From positions 3,395,057 to 3,459,056 of the forward strand of contig NZ_KI421507.1 of assembly GCF_000473205.1 (NCBI RefSeq): a stretch of DNA of 64,000 nt, written 5' to 3'. Positions 1 to 8,162 of this stretch are shown here, one piece after another. The first letter of the stretch is position 1, and the number at the start of each line of letters is the position of its first letter. The DNA comes from Pseudophaeobacter arcticus DSM 23566 (GTDB lineage Bacteria; Pseudomonadota; Alphaproteobacteria; Rhodobacterales; Rhodobacteraceae). The notes below the pieces were generated by a model, which was not told where the DNA came from, did not search any database, and was given only the letters and a program-made list of their open reading frames with translations. A program made the position numbers and the translations under genes.

Positions 1-1493
1 CCAACTGCGACAAGATCACTCCGGGAATGATGATGGCCGCCATGCGCCTGAACATCCCGGTGATCTTTGTCTCTGGCGGCCCGATGGAGGCCGGCAAGAT
101 CGATATCGAATCGCTGGATGCAAAAAAGGTCGATCTGGTCGATGCCATGGTTGCCGCCGCCAGCGATACGCTGACCGACGCCGAAGTACAGCATATCGAA
201 GAAAACGCCTGCCCCACCTGCGGGTCGTGTTCTGGCATGTTCACCGCCAACTCGATGAACTGCCTGGCCGAGGCCTTGGGCCTGGCGCTGCCCGGCAATG
301 GCTCCACCCTGGCCACGCACGCAGACCGCAAACACCTGTTCCTCGAGGCCGGCCGCAAGATCGTCGAGATCACCAAGCGTCACTATGAAGGCAACGAGCC
401 TGGCCTGCTGCCCCGCGAGATCGCCACGTTTGAGGCGTTCGAGAACGCCATGAGCCTGGATATCGCCATGGGCGGCTCGACCAATACGGTTTTGCACCTG
501 TTGGCGATCGCCCATGAGGGTGAGATCAAGTTCACCATGGATGACATAGACCGGCTTAGCCGCCAGGTGCCCTGCCTGTGCAAAGTCGCGCCCAATATCG
601 AGAACGTGCATATGGAAGATGTGCACCGCGCCGGTGGCATTTTCTCTATCCTGGGGGAGCTTTCCCGCGCCGGTCTGCTGCATAATGACTGCAGCACCGT
701 GCATTCGGCCTCGATGGGCGAAGCCATTGCCAAATGGGACATCAAGGTTGCCAACAATCCCGAGGCCGAGCAGCTGTTCAAGGCCGCCCCCGGCGGGGTG
801 CGCACCACTCAGGCGTTTTCCACCGAGAACCGCTACAAAGAGGTCGACGTAGACCGCGAAGGCGGCGTGATCCGCTCCAAGGAACATGCCTTTAGCCAGG
901 ATGGCGGCCTTGCGGTGCTGTTTGGCAATATCGCCCTGGATGGCTGCATCGTAAAAACCGCTGGTGTTGACGCCTCGATCCTGAAATTCACCGGCTCCGC
1001 CTATGTCTGCGAAAGCCAGGATCAGGCCGTGAGTGATATCCTCACCGGCAAGGTCAAGGCCGGCGATGTCGTGGTGATCCGCTATGAAGGTCCACGGGGT
1101 GGCCCGGGGATGCAAGAAATGCTCTACCCAACCTCCTACCTGAAATCCAAGGGCCTGGGCAAAGACTGCGCCCTGCTGACCGATGGTCGTTTCTCCGGCG
1201 GCACCTCCGGGTTGTCGATTGGCCATGCCTCGCCTGAAGCCGCTGAAGGTGGCGCCATTGGTCTGGTTGAGATGGGCGACAAGATCGAGATCGATATCCC
1301 CAACCGCACCATCCATCTGGCGATCTCGGATGAGGTTCTGGCGACACGCCGCGCAGCGCAGGACGCCGCTGGCTGGAAACCCGCCAAACCGCGCAAGCGT
1401 AAGGTCTCCAAGGCGCTGAAGGCCTATGCAATGCTGGCAACCTCCGCCGCCAAAGGCGCCGTGCGCGAGCTGCCGGAAGACTACGACGGCTGA
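1..1493 (+). CDS. ilvD: Dihydroxy-acid dehydratase, 3' part (5' end outside window)
   Basis: Cytoplasmic Fe-S enzyme that dehydrates 2,3-dihydroxy-isovalerate and -3-methylvalerate to the 2-keto acids of valine and isoleucine synthesis. The frame is open from base 3, starting with N-C-D-K-I-T-P-G, the first cluster-cysteine motif of the family, so about 120 N-terminal residues lie upstream. A second cysteine motif, [17 protein letters not shown], follows about 70 residues later, and the C-terminal [14 protein letters not shown] motif is intact. The TGA at 1491-1493 is followed 27 bp later by a hairpin terminator, so the gene probably ends its transcript. The family assignment is firm; only the start is unseen. 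Confidence 0.97.
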   Translation, partial: NCDKITPGMMMAAMRLNIPVIFVSGGPMEAGKIDIESLDAKKVDLVDAMVAAASDTLTDAEVQHIEENACPTCGSCSGMFTANSMNCLAEALGLALPGNGSTLATHADRKHLFLEAGRKIVEITKRHYEGNEPGLLPREIATFEAFENAMSLDIAMGGSTNTVLHLLAIAHEGEIKFTMDDIDRLSRQVPCLCKVAPNIENVHMEDVHRAGGIFSILGELSRAGLLHNDCSTVHSASMGEAIAKWDIKVANNPEAEQLFKAAPGGVRTTQAFSTENRYKEVDVDREGGVIRSKEHAFSQDGGLAVLFGNIALDGCIVKTAGVDASILKFTGSAYVCESQDQAVSDILTGKVKAGDVVVIRYEGPRGGPGMQEMLYPTSYLKSKGLGKDCALLTDGRFSGGTSGLSIGHASPEAAEGGAIGLVEMGDKIEIDIPNRTIHLAISDEVLATRRAAQDAAGWKPAKPRKRKVSKALKAYAMLATSAAKGAVRELPEDYDG

Positions 1494-1520
1494 TAGCTGT
1501 CATCTTTGCCATACCATTGA

Positions 1521-1553
1521 CCCTCTGCATCCTGGATGCGGAGGGTTTTCTTT
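1521..1553 (+). terminator. Rho-independent terminator of ilvD
   Basis: CCCTCTGCAT and ATGCGGAGGG form a 10-bp stem (one G-T type mismatch) with loop CCTGG, followed by TTTTCTTTT. It lies 27 bp after the ilvD stop. Confidence 0.8.
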
Positions 1554-1981
1554 TGGCTGACCTCCGGACCGAATGCCCGCTGGTGCTCCCGCCCCCTCTG
1601 CAGGCTTTCTGCCTTACGGCATAACCCCTTTGAAGCGTTGGGCATGGCGCCGGGCTCCGCCCGGCGCGGGCATAGCCGCCAAGGGGACCTCGCCATCGAA
1701 ACATCTGGGACAAGGCGACAGAAACAAAAATCAGCTGAGAAGCGGTTCAGGGGCAGGTCTGCCCCTGAACGCGCCCTACTCATTTTGGATAGAAACCCGC
1801 CTCAAGGGTAAACCGCGCAGATGCGCGGCGGCTTTGCCGCCCTTGACCCGGGAGGAGAGGTCCACAGCGCGATATCTCAAGCACTGCCGCGCCGCGCGAC
1901 AGCGCGGCGCCACCCCCAACGGGGGAGGATCAATCTTTGATTGTTCCGAGACGGGCGGGAGCCCCCCCTTTTTGTGCGGTA
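1554..1981. repeat. Gene-free stretch packed with perfect hairpins
   Basis: No convincing gene. The stretch holds several strong inverted repeats. GTTCAGGGGCAG (1745-1756) and CTGCCCCTGAAC (1759-1770) form a 12-bp perfect stem. An outer stem TCAAGGG/CCCTTGA (1802-1808/1840-1846) encloses CCGCGC-AGAT-GCGCGG and GGCGGC-TTT-GCCGCC. GCGCCGCGC-GACA-GCGCGGCGC lies at 1889-1910. A GATCAATC/GATTGTTC-like pair near 1928-1946 is followed by CGGGCGGGAGC (1952-1962), an 11-mer that recurs after another hairpin at 8106-8116. The spacing suggests a REP/BIME-like intergenic element rather than a coding region. Confidence 0.55.
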
Positions 1982-2800
1982 TTATTCGCCGAGTTTGGCG
2001 TGTACCTCGTCCAGATCAATTTCCCCAATGGGCATCTTGTTGGACGGGTCTTCAAAATCGTATTTGAACAGTTCAAAATCACGTTTGTAGATCTCGTAGA
2101 TCAGATGCATCGACAGATCGTCAAAATAGTCCTCAACCGGATGTGCCCGTTTGGGGCCATGGCCTTCGCTCTCATTAAAGCGCGGAATATTGGCCAGATC
2201 GACGGCATGGGGCGTCTCGATGGCGTCCAGCACCTCCTGCATGCCACCGTTGAAATCCTCGGTCCAGAAGATCTTATTGTAGCGACCGCCATTCCAAATG
2301 AAGGTCGAGACATGGCCGGACATCGCTGACCAGTGGATATCGGGATCCATCGGGCGGCGGAACCGAATGCTGTCGCGCACAAACAGCAAAAACCGGCGGA
2401 AGCTCTGGATCTGGTCGAACTCCTGCTTGCCGTCATCGCCCCCGACTTCGATGCCATATTCATTTATCAGTTTGGGCACCAGATTGCCGCGATAGCGTTT
2501 TCCATTGCGCTGGATACCGCAGATCTTGTCAAAAAACGAGCTGAGCACCCGGGTATAGGGGTTGCGCACACAGGTGAAGGCATAGGTGCGCTGACCACGC
2601 ACATTGCGCGTGATCGGCCCCTGGCTGTGGTCCAGCGCCCATTTGTGCAGCCCCGCCTGCGCATCATGGATATCGCCATCAAAAAATGCGCCATGATCCG
2701 AATAGTAGAGAATTTGGCCAATGGTCGAGCAGGCGCATTTGGGCACCACGCGATAAATGACGCTCTCGGTTTCGGTCATCCAAGTGCCCGGAAATCCCAT
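1982..2800 (-). CDS. Sulfotransferase family 2 protein
   Basis: Predicted PAPS-dependent sulfotransferase acting on a carbohydrate. It shows the 5'-phosphosulfate-binding signature near its start (VVPKCACSTIGQIL) and the 3'-phosphate-binding region C-V-R-N-P-Y-T-R-V-L-S-S-F about 75 residues later, both typical of the Sulfotransfer_2 group (chondroitin/heparan-type enzymes and bacterial relatives). The start at 2800 is chosen because GGAGGAAGG (minus strand, 2806-2814) sits 5 nt upstream; a longer frame to 2845 lacks such a site. Length 272 aa. It is divergent from the GT14-like gene at 2940 across about 140 bp, so the two probably share a promoter region and act on the same surface glycan. 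The substrate is unknown. Confidence 0.85.
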   Translation of the reverse strand: MGFPGTWMTETESVIYRVVPKCACSTIGQILYYSDHGAFFDGDIHDAQAGLHKWALDHSQGPITRNVRGQRTYAFTCVRNPYTRVLSSFFDKICGIQRNGKRYRGNLVPKLINEYGIEVGGDDGKQEFDQIQSFRRFLLFVRDSIRFRRPMDPDIHWSAMSGHVSTFIWNGGRYNKIFWTEDFNGGMQEVLDAIETPHAVDLANIPRFNESEGHGPKRAHPVEDYFDDLSMHLIYEIYKRDFELFKYDFEDPSNKMPIGEIDLDEVHAKLGE

Positions 2801-2939
2801 GTAAGCCTTCCTCCAGTCGTGCCGCTTTGGCGGTACAATCCACATCTAAGCATAAAATTCAAATAATCTGGTTTATTCAATGCGCTCGCGCCTTTATCAA
2901 GGAGACAATCAAGCCGAAGCAAGGTGTATCGTCTCCAAA

Positions 2940-4517
2940 ATGGCAAAAATTGCGTATATACTGCTCTGCCACAAGGATCCAGAAGCGATCATCCAGCAGG
3001 CTGAACAGCTGACTGCGGTTGGCGACTACATGTCCATCCACTTTGACCGCCGCGCCAATCCGGAAGATTACGCCAGCATTCAAAAGGCATTGGCAGACAA
3101 TCCAAACGTCTGCTTTGCCAAGACACGCATCAAATGTGGCTGGGGGGAATGGTCCCTGGTGCAGGCCACGCTGCACGCGCTGCGCAGCGCCGTCGAAGAA
3201 TTCCCGCGTGCCACTCATTTTTACATGCTGTCCGGCGACTGCATGGCGATCAAGACCGCTGAATACGCCCATGACTTCCTGGATCGTCACGACTGTGATT
3301 TTGTCGAAAGCTTTGATTTTTTTGACAGCGACTGGATCAAGACCGGCATGAAAGAAGAACGGCTGACCTATCGCCATTTCTTTAATGAACGCACCAATAA
3401 GACCCTGTTCTATGCCAGCGTGAACCTACAAAAGAAGTTGGGGTTAAAGCGGGAAATTCCCAGCGATGTCCAGGTGCAGATTGGCAGCCAATGGTGGTGC
3501 CTGCGCCGCCGTACGGTCGAAGCGCTCTTTGACCTACTCGCGCAGCGCAAAGACATCATCCGCTTTTTCCAGACCACCTGGATCCCAGATGAGACCTTTT
3601 TTCAAACCCTGGTGCGCCACCTGGTTCCCGGCTCCGAGATTGACAGCCGCACCCTGACCTTCTTGATGTTCACGGACTATGGCATGCCGGTGAATTTCTA
3701 CAATGATCACTATGATCTTCTGCTTAGCCAGGACTTTCTCTTTGCCCGTAAAATCAGCCCGGATGCCAAAGAGCTAAAACTGCGCCTGGGGCGCCTTTAT
3801 GCAGCCCAGGGCGTGAGCTTCCAAATCTCAAACGAAGGGCGCAGCCTTTATAAATTCCTGGTGAAACGCGGTCGTATTGGTCGGCGCTTTGCCACCCGGT
3901 TCTGGGAGAAGGAAAGCACGCTTGGGCGCGAACGTGAACTGATGATCGTGGTCTGCAAAAAATGGCACGTTGCCAAGCGCCTGATCGAACAGCTGCGCAA
4001 AAGCACCAATATCCCCGCCATTGAATATCTGTTCCACGAAGAAGGCACACCGCTGCCAGATCTCGGCGGCATTCAGGCCTCGCTGAATAAGCGCACCCGT
4101 CACCGACGGGCGCTGATGCGGATGCTGTTTGAATATTTTGACACCGACCGGCTGGTCATCTGCATGGACCCTTCCGCCTTGGAGTTGATGAATGACTTCA
4201 ACTCGGACCGCTCAACCACCCGCACGTTGCAGATCGAATGCGATTTCACAGATGACTATCTGATTGGCCATGCTCACCGGGTCGGACTTGCCGGGGAGCG
4301 CACGCCGCAGCAGACGCTGGAACGACTGCTGCCAACCATCCGCAATGATATTGTCTACGAATCTGACCGCATTCGTGATTCCGGCCATTCCAACTACACG
4401 ATCATCCGCGAATCCGACAGCGCCGAAGAAAATGCCGACCGGCTGGCCCAATTCTTCAGCCTGCCCTTTGAAACGGCCAAGGAACTGGCCGAAACACCAC
4501 ATCTCTTTGCCGATTAG
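2940..4517 (+). CDS. DUF5928-type beta-1,6-N-acetylglucosaminyltransferase-like (GT14) protein
   Basis: The N-terminal half resembles core-2/I-branching enzymes (GT14). It begins MAKIAYILLCHKDP, has the donor-site stretch I-H-F-D-R-R, the W-G-E-W-S-L-V motif, S-G-D-C in the middle, and G-S-Q-W-W-C followed later by P-D-E-T-F-F, all characteristic of this fold. The C-terminal ~250 residues (from about residue 290) match the extra domain seen in roseobacter DUF5928 proteins; they look like a sulfotransferase-type P-loop remnant but are not assignable by eye. The start at 2940 follows the family's usual beginning. It has no good ribosome site, and an upstream in-frame ATG at 2880 is possible. 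Divergently paired with the sulfotransferase gene, which suggests transfer and sulfation of one glycan. Confidence 0.8.
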   Translation: MAKIAYILLCHKDPEAIIQQAEQLTAVGDYMSIHFDRRANPEDYASIQKALADNPNVCFAKTRIKCGWGEWSLVQATLHALRSAVEEFPRATHFYMLSGDCMAIKTAEYAHDFLDRHDCDFVESFDFFDSDWIKTGMKEERLTYRHFFNERTNKTLFYASVNLQKKLGLKREIPSDVQVQIGSQWWCLRRRTVEALFDLLAQRKDIIRFFQTTWIPDETFFQTLVRHLVPGSEIDSRTLTFLMFTDYGMPVNFYNDHYDLLLSQDFLFARKISPDAKELKLRLGRLYAAQGVSFQISNEGRSLYKFLVKRGRIGRRFATRFWEKESTLGRERELMIVVCKKWHVAKRLIEQLRKSTNIPAIEYLFHEEGTPLPDLGGIQASLNKRTRHRRALMRMLFEYFDTDRLVICMDPSALELMNDFNSDRSTTRTLQIECDFTDDYLIGHAHRVGLAGERTPQQTLERLLPTIRNDIVYESDRIRDSGHSNYTIIRESDSAEENADRLAQFFSLPFETAKELAETPHLFAD

Positions 4518-4582
4518 GCCCTTTGCACGTACCCTGTACCGCCGTCTGGCCGCCCCGCCAAGATGGCAGGCCGACCTGAACC

Positions 4583-5224
4583 TCATCCCTTGAGGTTGGA
4601 AAACCACCGCCGCAGCCGCCCGCGCCGTTCTGAAATGGCGTCTCCCGCCGCATAGAACCCGTCTTCGACATCCTCTAGCACCGGATCAATCCGGTCGCGG
4701 CGAAACCGGCGCCAGCGCACATAGATGGCCCAGAACAGCGCCGCCAGCACGGTCAGGAAGATGATATTGAACCAGTTGACCGGCTTGTCATCAGGACCGG
4801 AAACCGGCGTGATTGAGATCGCATTGGGAAAGGTGGACAAAAACACGCTGCGCCAGCCGTAATGCAACACCACAACCCATTCCGGGTCATCCTTGGTCGA
4901 GATCGCGTCATTGGCTTCGGTATAAAGATTGGCGGTATCAAACTTAAAATAGGGGGGCCAATGCCAGCCGGTGTCCTCGTTGCGGTAAACAATCGCATCG
5001 CCATTGGGGCGGAAGGACTGAATGAACTGCACATCCCGCGTGATCGCGGCCTGTGACGGATTGTCCGGGGTTGACCAGAAGATCCGCTTCCAGTTGTCCA
5101 GCTCCTGACGTTCCTCATAGGTGCTGACGATCCGCACCACATCATATTGTGGCAGGGTATAGTGCAGGAAGGCCGCAAAAGCGGACCAGACCGTGACCAA
5201 AAATCCCCATTTGATATAGGCCAT
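4583..5224 (-). CDS. DUF1523 family membrane protein
   Basis: 213 aa. One N-terminal membrane segment (K-W-G-F-L-V-T-V-W-S-A-F) is followed by a periplasmic domain with the conserved aromatic stretches W-K-R-I-F-W-S-T, G-W-H-W-P-P-Y-F-K-F and V-V-L-H-Y-G-W-R, then a second membrane segment (I-I-F-L-T-V-L-A-A-L-F-W-A-I) and a basic cytoplasmic tail. This is the DUF1523 layout; the function is unknown in the family. GAGGGG lies 8 nt before the ATG. The gene begins 12 bp after the small membrane protein upstream, so the two form an operon. Confidence 0.85.
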   Translation of the reverse strand: MAYIKWGFLVTVWSAFAAFLHYTLPQYDVVRIVSTYEERQELDNWKRIFWSTPDNPSQAAITRDVQFIQSFRPNGDAIVYRNEDTGWHWPPYFKFDTANLYTEANDAISTKDDPEWVVVLHYGWRSVFLSTFPNAISITPVSGPDDKPVNWFNIIFLTVLAALFWAIYVRWRRFRRDRIDPVLEDVEDGFYAAGDAISERRGRLRRWFSNLKG

Positions 5225-5236
5225 TACAGATGCCCC

Positions 5237-5503
5237 TCAGCTAAAGTTTACCACATAGATGACCAGCGCGATTGCGCTCAGCGGCAGGATATAGACCAAG
5301 AGGATCAGCCGCCGCCGCAAAGAATGGTCATATTGTTTCAGCCCCCGCTGGATGAAGCTCTGCCGGTCTCCGGTCAACCCCTTGTCTGCCCAACGCCGTT
5401 TCAGCTTAGCGCGTCGCCGCTCACGCGAGTAGAGCGAGACGCCGCCGTAGATCAGGGTCAGAACGATCAGAAGCAGCAGAACAAGACGAAGAAAGGCAAA
5501 CAT
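5237..5503 (-). CDS. Small two-span membrane protein of unknown function
   Basis: 88 aa. Hydrophobic segments lie at both ends (about residues 2-24 and 63-86) with a very basic middle (R-E-R-R-R-A-K-L-K-R-R-W). The start at 5503 is supported by AAAGGAG 6 nt upstream; a longer frame to 5557 has no such site. It is co-directional with and 12 bp upstream of the DUF1523 gene. No catalytic motif is visible. Proteins like this occur next to DUF1523 genes in the same bacterial group, but I cannot name a function. Confidence 0.7.
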   Translation of the reverse strand: MFAFLRLVLLLLIVLTLIYGGVSLYSRERRRAKLKRRWADKGLTGDRQSFIQRGLKQYDHSLRRRLILLVYILPLSAIALVIYVVNFS

Positions 5504-5567
5504 TTTCCGCTCCTTTTCTGGCGCCGGGCGCGCCAGACACTGCCCGTTCCGGGTCATATGACACCAA

Positions 5568-5600
5568 AAGACCCCGGCAGAGATCCTCTACCGGGGTCTT
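5568..5600 (-). terminator. Terminator between the NAD(P)-binding gene and the small membrane gene
   Basis: AAGACCCCGGCAGAG (5568-5582) and CTCTACCGGGGTCTT (5586-5600) form a 15-bp stem with one mismatch and loop ATC. On the minus strand the stem is followed by TTTTGG, fitting termination of the leftward transcript from 6389. Confidence 0.75.
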
Positions 5601-5771
5601 GTCTGTCTTGCCTGTACTATGCCCCAGCCCAAACGGCATGGCCAGTCCTCTGCGGCAGAACCAGGGCGGAATTGTCAGACCAGAATCAGCGGCTTGGGTC
5701 TGTCGCCACCCTTGCTGCCATCGTGGCAACAAGGGCAATTGGCGACACTGGTGCCCCCGCAGGGCTGCCTG

Positions 5772-6389
5772 TCAGTAGGCGGCGGTAAAAACCTGACGCG
5801 GGTGTTTTGGCGTCTCGACCTCATCCATAAATGCCACGGCGTAGTCCTCGGCGCTGATCCGACTGTTGCCCTCATCATCCGTCAGAAACTCACGTTGCCC
5901 CAGCCGGAACACACCAGTCCGCTCACCCGGTTCAATCACCCCGGCCGGCGCCATGAAGGTAAAATCGGCTGTGCTCTGTGCCAGCATTTCAAACATGGCA
6001 CGCATAGCTTTGGCCTCATCCCGGTACGGCTCCGGCACAACATCTGCGACCGGCGTGCCGTCTGGCAGGTTCAGGGTTCCGGCGCCCCCAACAACCATCA
6101 AGCGCTTGCCAATCTGTGAGGCCGCCTCGATCAGCGCGCCACCATACCCAAGGGCATCGTCCATCGCGTTGCCGCTGCTACGCGGACTCACTGCGGTGAT
6201 CACCAGATCCACAGTCTGGGCGGCGGCAACCACGGCCTCCACATCGGTCACCTCCAATGACAGGGGCTGGGCATTGCCCACAGCGCTCCCCTTGCGCGAA
6301 GCTGCCACAACTGTGTGACCCCGCGATTCTGCCTCTGCAACCAGGCGGCTGCCAATCATGCCCGTGGCCCCAATGATCAGGAGTTTCAT
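5772..6389 (-). CDS. NAD(P)H-binding protein (atypical SDR / YwnB-like)
   Basis: 205 aa. The Rossmann signature G-A-T-G-M-I-G-S-R lies at residues 7-15, followed by the acidic/basic strand end A-S-R-K-G-S, which favours NADP(H). A later core segment (V-D-L-V-I-T-A-V-S-P-R) matches the NAD(P)H-binding/NmrA-like group. The usual SDR catalytic Y-x-x-x-K is not evident, so it may be a flavin-reductase-like or redox-sensing protein rather than a classical dehydrogenase. It is divergent from an HxlR regulator with a perfect palindrome between them, so it is the probable target of that regulator, most likely in a redox or electrophile response. Confidence 0.8.
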   Translation of the reverse strand: MKLLIIGATGMIGSRLVAEAESRGHTVVAASRKGSAVGNAQPLSLEVTDVEAVVAAAQTVDLVITAVSPRSSGNAMDDALGYGGALIEAASQIGKRLMVVGGAGTLNLPDGTPVADVVPEPYRDEAKAMRAMFEMLAQSTADFTFMAPAGVIEPGERTGVFRLGQREFLTDDEGNSRISAEDYAVAFMDEVETPKHPRQVFTAAY

Positions 6390-6409
6390 ATCAGTTCTCT
6401 TTTCGCTAT

Positions 6410-6428
6410 AAGTTACTATTAGTAACTT
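6410..6428. promoter_or_regulatory. 19-bp perfect palindrome, probable HxlR operator
   Basis: AAGTTACTA-T-TAGTAACTT is a perfect 9-bp inverted repeat around one base, 21 bp upstream of the NAD(P)-binding gene start and inside the divergent region shared with the hxlR-like gene. A half site, TAGTTACC, lies at about 6475-6482. Regulator-target geometry of this kind is typical of HxlR-family redox regulators; binding itself is inferred. Confidence 0.65.
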
Positions 6429-6560
6429 GATACGCAGCAGTAGAGGCCAGCGGAATACGCATCTTTACGTCTCATAGTTACCTTGAGGGAACCATCCCTC
6501 ATGCGGATGACGGCCTGGTCTGAAACTTGGCCAGCAACATAGAAACAAGGGAGGGATCCA

Positions 6561-6929
6561 ATGGGAGCAAAGCGCAAACTCGACTACGACTGCCCAATCC
6601 GCGATGTGCTGGACCGGGTTGGCGATGCCTGGACGGTTCTGACCATTCTGGAGCTTTCCAAAGGTCCCTGCCGTTTTAATGCTCTGAAGCGCGTGATCGA
6701 CGGTATTTCACAACGTATGCTGGCGGTGACCCTGCGAAATCTGGAGCGCGACGGGCTGGTCAACCGCAGGGTTCTGCCCACCGCCCCACCGCAGGTGGAA
6801 TATACACTCACCGCGCGCGGGCTGTCTTTGCATCAGGCGATAGGTGCGCTGAATGACTGGGCTGTGGATCATCAACCCGGCATACGCGCCGACCGGCTCC
6901 GCTATGACCAGCGCCCCACCCTTGTGTAA
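6561..6929 (+). CDS. HxlR family transcriptional regulator
   Basis: 122-aa winged-helix regulator. The N-terminal Y-D-C-P-I-R-D-V-L-D-R-V-G-D-A-W carries the conserved early cysteine of the family (Cys11), which in several HxlR proteins senses quinones, aldehydes or disulfide stress. The helix-turn-helix region F-N-A-L-K-R-V-I-D-G-I-S-Q-R-M-L is followed by the wing R-N-L-E-R-D-G-L-V-N-R. A good ribosome site (GGGAGGGA) precedes the ATG. It is divergent from the NAD(P)H-binding gene and probably represses it through the palindrome at 6410-6428. Confidence 0.9.
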   Translation: MGAKRKLDYDCPIRDVLDRVGDAWTVLTILELSKGPCRFNALKRVIDGISQRMLAVTLRNLERDGLVNRRVLPTAPPQVEYTLTARGLSLHQAIGALNDWAVDHQPGIRADRLRYDQRPTLV

Positions 6930-7022
6930 ACAACGCCAGCACAGCACGGGTCCGGTGACAACGTATGAACCAAGGCAACAGCAGACCGCTTTTGGGGCAT
7001 TGTCCAGCCTTGGCTGTCAGGG

Positions 7023-7766
7023 CTATGCCGGCGAGGATCGTTTCAGCAATCCCCAGATCACCAGCACAACATAGCTGAGACAGAGAACAACCATTGTCGT
7101 CCAAGCATAGGTCAAAACCGCAGCACCGGCAAAGGCGCAGGCGACCAGAAAATACTTCACATTTTCGCGTGAGATGCGCACCATCTTGGGCGACCAGGTT
7201 GGAATGCGGCTGATCATCAGCAAACCAATCACCACCATATGTAAACAGATCAGAAGCTTGGGGAATCCTGTGCCGGCATCAAAGGCAAAGGAAATGAACA
7301 TCGGCAACATCGCCAGAAGCGCTCCGGCAGGCGAGGGAATACCAACAAAATATCCACTGGCCACGTCGCTGACCTCTTCGGATTTGGTGGCCACATTGAA
7401 CCTGGCCAGCCGCACCACGCAGCAGACGGAAAACACCAGCACCGAGATCCAGCCAGCGTTGCTCATGTCCTGAAGCGCCCAGAAATAGATCACCAGCGGC
7501 GCGGCAACACCAAAGTTGAGGAAATCCGCCAGTGAATCCAGCTCGGCCCCCATCTTGCTGTCGCTGCCCAGAGCCCGGGCCAGGCGCCCGTCCAGCCCGT
7601 CCAGAAGGGCCGCCAGGAGTATCAGCTGTACCGCCAGCACATAGTTGCCCTGCACCCCAAAACGAATAGCCGAAAGCCCGGCGCAGATTGCGCCAACCGT
7701 CATGATATTGGGCAAGAGCTGGATCAGCGCAAACTCGGTCAGTCTTTTGTCGTGGGGTTCATCCAT
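7023..7766 (-). CDS. pssA: CDP-alcohol phosphatidyltransferase, probable CDP-diacylglycerol-serine O-phosphatidyltransferase
   Basis: Integral membrane enzyme of phospholipid synthesis joining CDP-diacylglycerol and serine to phosphatidylserine. The full CDP-alcohol motif D-G-L-D-G-R-L-A-R-x8-G-A-E-L-D-S-L-A-D is present near residues 56-81, and about eight hydrophobic segments span the 247 residues. The N-terminal L-L-P-N-I-M-T-V-G-A-I-C-A-G and the motif's exact spacing fit PssA rather than PgsA. The ribosome site is weak. The decarboxylase gene (psd), often next to pssA, is not in the adjacent 400 bp. Confidence 0.85.
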   Translation of the reverse strand: MDEPHDKRLTEFALIQLLPNIMTVGAICAGLSAIRFGVQGNYVLAVQLILLAALLDGLDGRLARALGSDSKMGAELDSLADFLNFGVAAPLVIYFWALQDMSNAGWISVLVFSVCCVVRLARFNVATKSEEVSDVASGYFVGIPSPAGALLAMLPMFISFAFDAGTGFPKLLICLHMVVIGLLMISRIPTWSPKMVRISRENVKYFLVACAFAGAAVLTYAWTTMVVLCLSYVVLVIWGLLKRSSPA

Positions 7767-8162
7767 GGCGCGGCCTGGTCACTTATATGAGACAGATATC
7801 AATGTTGGAAACATTTCTCCACCCGCCGTCAAAACAGGATCTACACTGACGTGCAAGTACCCGTCCAACACCAAGGTGAGGCCGCTACTCATAAGAGGTT
7901 TGGCCTTGAAAGCAAGGGCAAGCCCCCCAGAAAGCACGCGCGCGGCGCCTGCGGGGCAACAAAATGGCCCCCATGGCCTTATAAATCCCACTCAGGCGAC
8001 CCGACCACAGACCTGACCACAGGCCTGGCCGTATCACGGGAAAGCACCGCGCCAAAGGTGCGGTGCCATGCCCAACGGGCATTTGATCCCGACAGGGATC
8101 AAATCCGGGCGGGAGCATTCGGCTGGCCTGTCACGGCATGGCCCCCCCCCGACAGTCACCCA
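7767..8162. repeat. Gene-free stretch with hairpins, including a 10-bp perfect stem
   Basis: I see no gene. ATTTGATCCC (8081-8090) and GGGATCAAAT (8095-8104) form a perfect stem with loop GACA, followed directly by CGGGCGGGAGC (8106-8116), the same 11-mer found after hairpins at 1952-1962. CACCGC/GCGGTG and GCCC/GGGC pairs precede it (about 8045-8080). The right part must hold the pssA promoter (minus strand); no clear -35/-10 was picked out. Confidence 0.5.

Noticed and set aside
1573..2067. Open frame of 164 codons after ilvD
   Set aside because: It runs through hairpin-rich sequence into the opposite strand of the sulfotransferase gene; residues are Arg/Ala/Pro/Gly-rich with no family likeness.
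7779..7991. 70-codon frame upstream of pssA considered as psd remnant
   Set aside because: No L-G-S-T or other decarboxylase motif; lies in hairpin-bearing spacer.
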